Shown here in pieces: positions 63,106-64,000 of a stretch of 64,000 nt of DNA. Every line of letters starts with the position of its first letter. The first letter of the stretch is position 1. A program made the translations under genes and the position numbers. Below the pieces are notes generated by a model. That model worked only from the letters and a program-made list of their open reading frames with translations, was not told the origin of the DNA and did not search any database. The DNA is from an uncultured Verrucomicrobiota bacterium (lineage in GTDB: Bacteria > Verrucomicrobiota > Verrucomicrobiia > Opitutales > Seribacteraceae), in assembly GCA_902612125.1 (NCBI GenBank), contig CACMBV010000006.1, positions 42,807 through 106,806 on the forward strand, read 5' to 3'.

Positions 63106-64000
63106 ATGGTGGAAACGAACAAGATCAGAAACTTTTGTATCATTGCCCATGTCGATCACGGTAAGACTACCCTGTCTGATCGGCTTCTTGAGCGTACCCG
63201 TACGGTTATGGAGAGGGAAATGAAGGACCAGTTACTCGATTCCATGGACTTGGAGAGAGAAAGGGGAATTACCATAAAATGCCATCCTGTTTCAATGAAT
63301 TATCGGGCTGCAGACGGGGAAGATTACTTATTCAATTTAATCGATACCCCTGGTCATGTGGATTTTTCCTATGAGGTTTCAAGAAGTCTGGCTGCATGCG
63401 AAGGGGCGCTATTATTGATTGATGCTTCTCAGGGCGTGGAAGCCCAAACTTTGGCCAATGCTCAGCTTGCCGACGCACAGGGTTTGGAGATTATTCCTGT
63501 TATCAATAAAGTGGATCTTCCCTCTGCCGACATTGAACGGGTGTCACGGCAAATTGAAGATACCCTAGCGATTCCCGCAGAGGATGCTATCCTGGCCAGT
63601 GGCAAGTCTGGAATTGGTGTAAATGAAATACTCGAAGCCGTGGTTAAAAAGTTACCGTCACCCCGTTGGGCAGATCATCCTAAATGCCGGGCACTGGTTT
63701 TTGATAACCAATTTGATTCATTCAAGGGAGTAATCTGTTATGTTCGCGTTTTTTCTGGAACTTTGCCATTGAACAAAAGCCTAACCCTGATGAGCGACCA
63801 AAGAAAGACGCAGATTAAGGAGATTGGTAAATTTTGCCCCGCTCCTGTCCCGATGAAATCGCTGCAGAAGGGAGAAGTTGGTTATGTGGTTACAGGAATT
63901 CGGGATGTGGCGGAAATTAAAATTGGAGATACCGTGACCCTCAGTGATGAACCTGCCATTGATATGCTGCCTGGCTATAAGGAAGTGCGCCCCATGGTCT
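63106..64000 (+). CDS. lepA: Elongation factor 4 (LepA), 3' end outside the window
   Basis: The reading frame from ATG 63106 continues to the window end (298 codons visible). It encodes the translational GTPase LepA: IIAHVDHGKTTLSDRLLERT (G1), DSMDLERERGITIKCHPVSM (G2), DTPGHVDFSYEVSRSLA (G3) and NKVDLPSAD (G4), then the domain II opening KFCPAPVPMKSLQKGEVGYV. LepA back-translocates ribosomes under stress. It is transcribed away from dapA. Confidence 0.95.
   Translation, partial: MVETNKIRNFCIIAHVDHGKTTLSDRLLERTRTVMEREMKDQLLDSMDLERERGITIKCHPVSMNYRAADGEDYLFNLIDTPGHVDFSYEVSRSLAACEGALLLIDASQGVEAQTLANAQLADAQGLEIIPVINKVDLPSADIERVSRQIEDTLAIPAEDAILASGKSGIGVNEILEAVVKKLPSPRWADHPKCRALVFDNQFDSFKGVICYVRVFSGTLPLNKSLTLMSDQRKTQIKEIGKFCPAPVPMKSLQKGEVGYVVTGIRDVAEIKIGDTVTLSDEPAIDMLPGYKEVRPMV

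Overview
The window is a dense stretch of a low-to-mid GC bacterial chromosome. It most resembles a flagellated, probably marine member of the Verrucomicrobiota (Opitutia/Puniceicoccales type). This placement is inferred from the Trp/Gly-rich C-terminal domain of the first surface protein, the overall protein character, the rarity of Shine-Dalgarno sequences and the gene content; a marker-gene tree would be needed to confirm it. About 66 protein genes are supported. I see no rRNA, tRNA, IS element, CRISPR array or pseudogene, and no gap above 300 bases lacks a gene.

Layout. (1) 1-8.6 kb holds mixed housekeeping and hypothetical genes: the 3' end of a large exported repeat protein, dxs and xseB, a Ste24-type M48 protease, a VanZ-like membrane protein, a FmdB-like protein without its zinc ligands and a MORN-type putative lipoprotein. 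(2) 8.6-10.2 kb is a PAS histidine kinase divergent from the flagellar genes. (3) 10.3-43.8 kb is one almost uninterrupted plus-strand flagellar locus: flgBC fliEFGHIJ, a MotE-like gene, fliK flgDE fliLMNOPQR flhBAF, a small membrane protein, fliA motAB, a small unknown gene, flgFGAHIJN flgK flgL fliW csrA. Flagellin, the cap protein, fliS, flhG, flgM and all che genes are absent from the window. (4) 43.8-51.8 kb holds a DUF1015 gene and a set likely tied to surface or flagellin glycosylation: a MurG/MGDG-fold glycosyltransferase, an unknown protein, a class III aminotransferase, a Maf (DUF115) protein, PseB and PseI. (5) 51.9-53.3 kb has a sigma region-4 mini-protein and dprA. (6) 53.3-60.7 kb is a TPP-riboswitch-headed thiamine operon (thiC, thiS, a TenI-like gene, thiE, thiG, thiH, thiF-rhodanese, thiD). 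(7) 60.7-64 kb carries ruvA, dapB and dapA on the minus strand and the 5' part of lepA.

How the genes work together. The flagellar locus encodes the export gate, MS and C rings, rod, hook, junction proteins, stator, sigma-28 and the FliW-CsrA switch. Sigma-54-type -24/-12 elements lie directly before flgB and flgF, placed so that the predicted mRNA starts fall at or next to the start codons. The divergent kinase is a candidate for the signal that opens these promoters.

The most unusual feature is the size and content of the hook-filament junction proteins. FlgK (1093 aa) and FlgL (1092 aa) are two to four times the usual length. Both carry short aromatic modules resembling carbohydrate-binding (CBM5/12-like) repeats, and they share a second small module. 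This suggests an appendage whose junction zone is also a glycan-binding surface.
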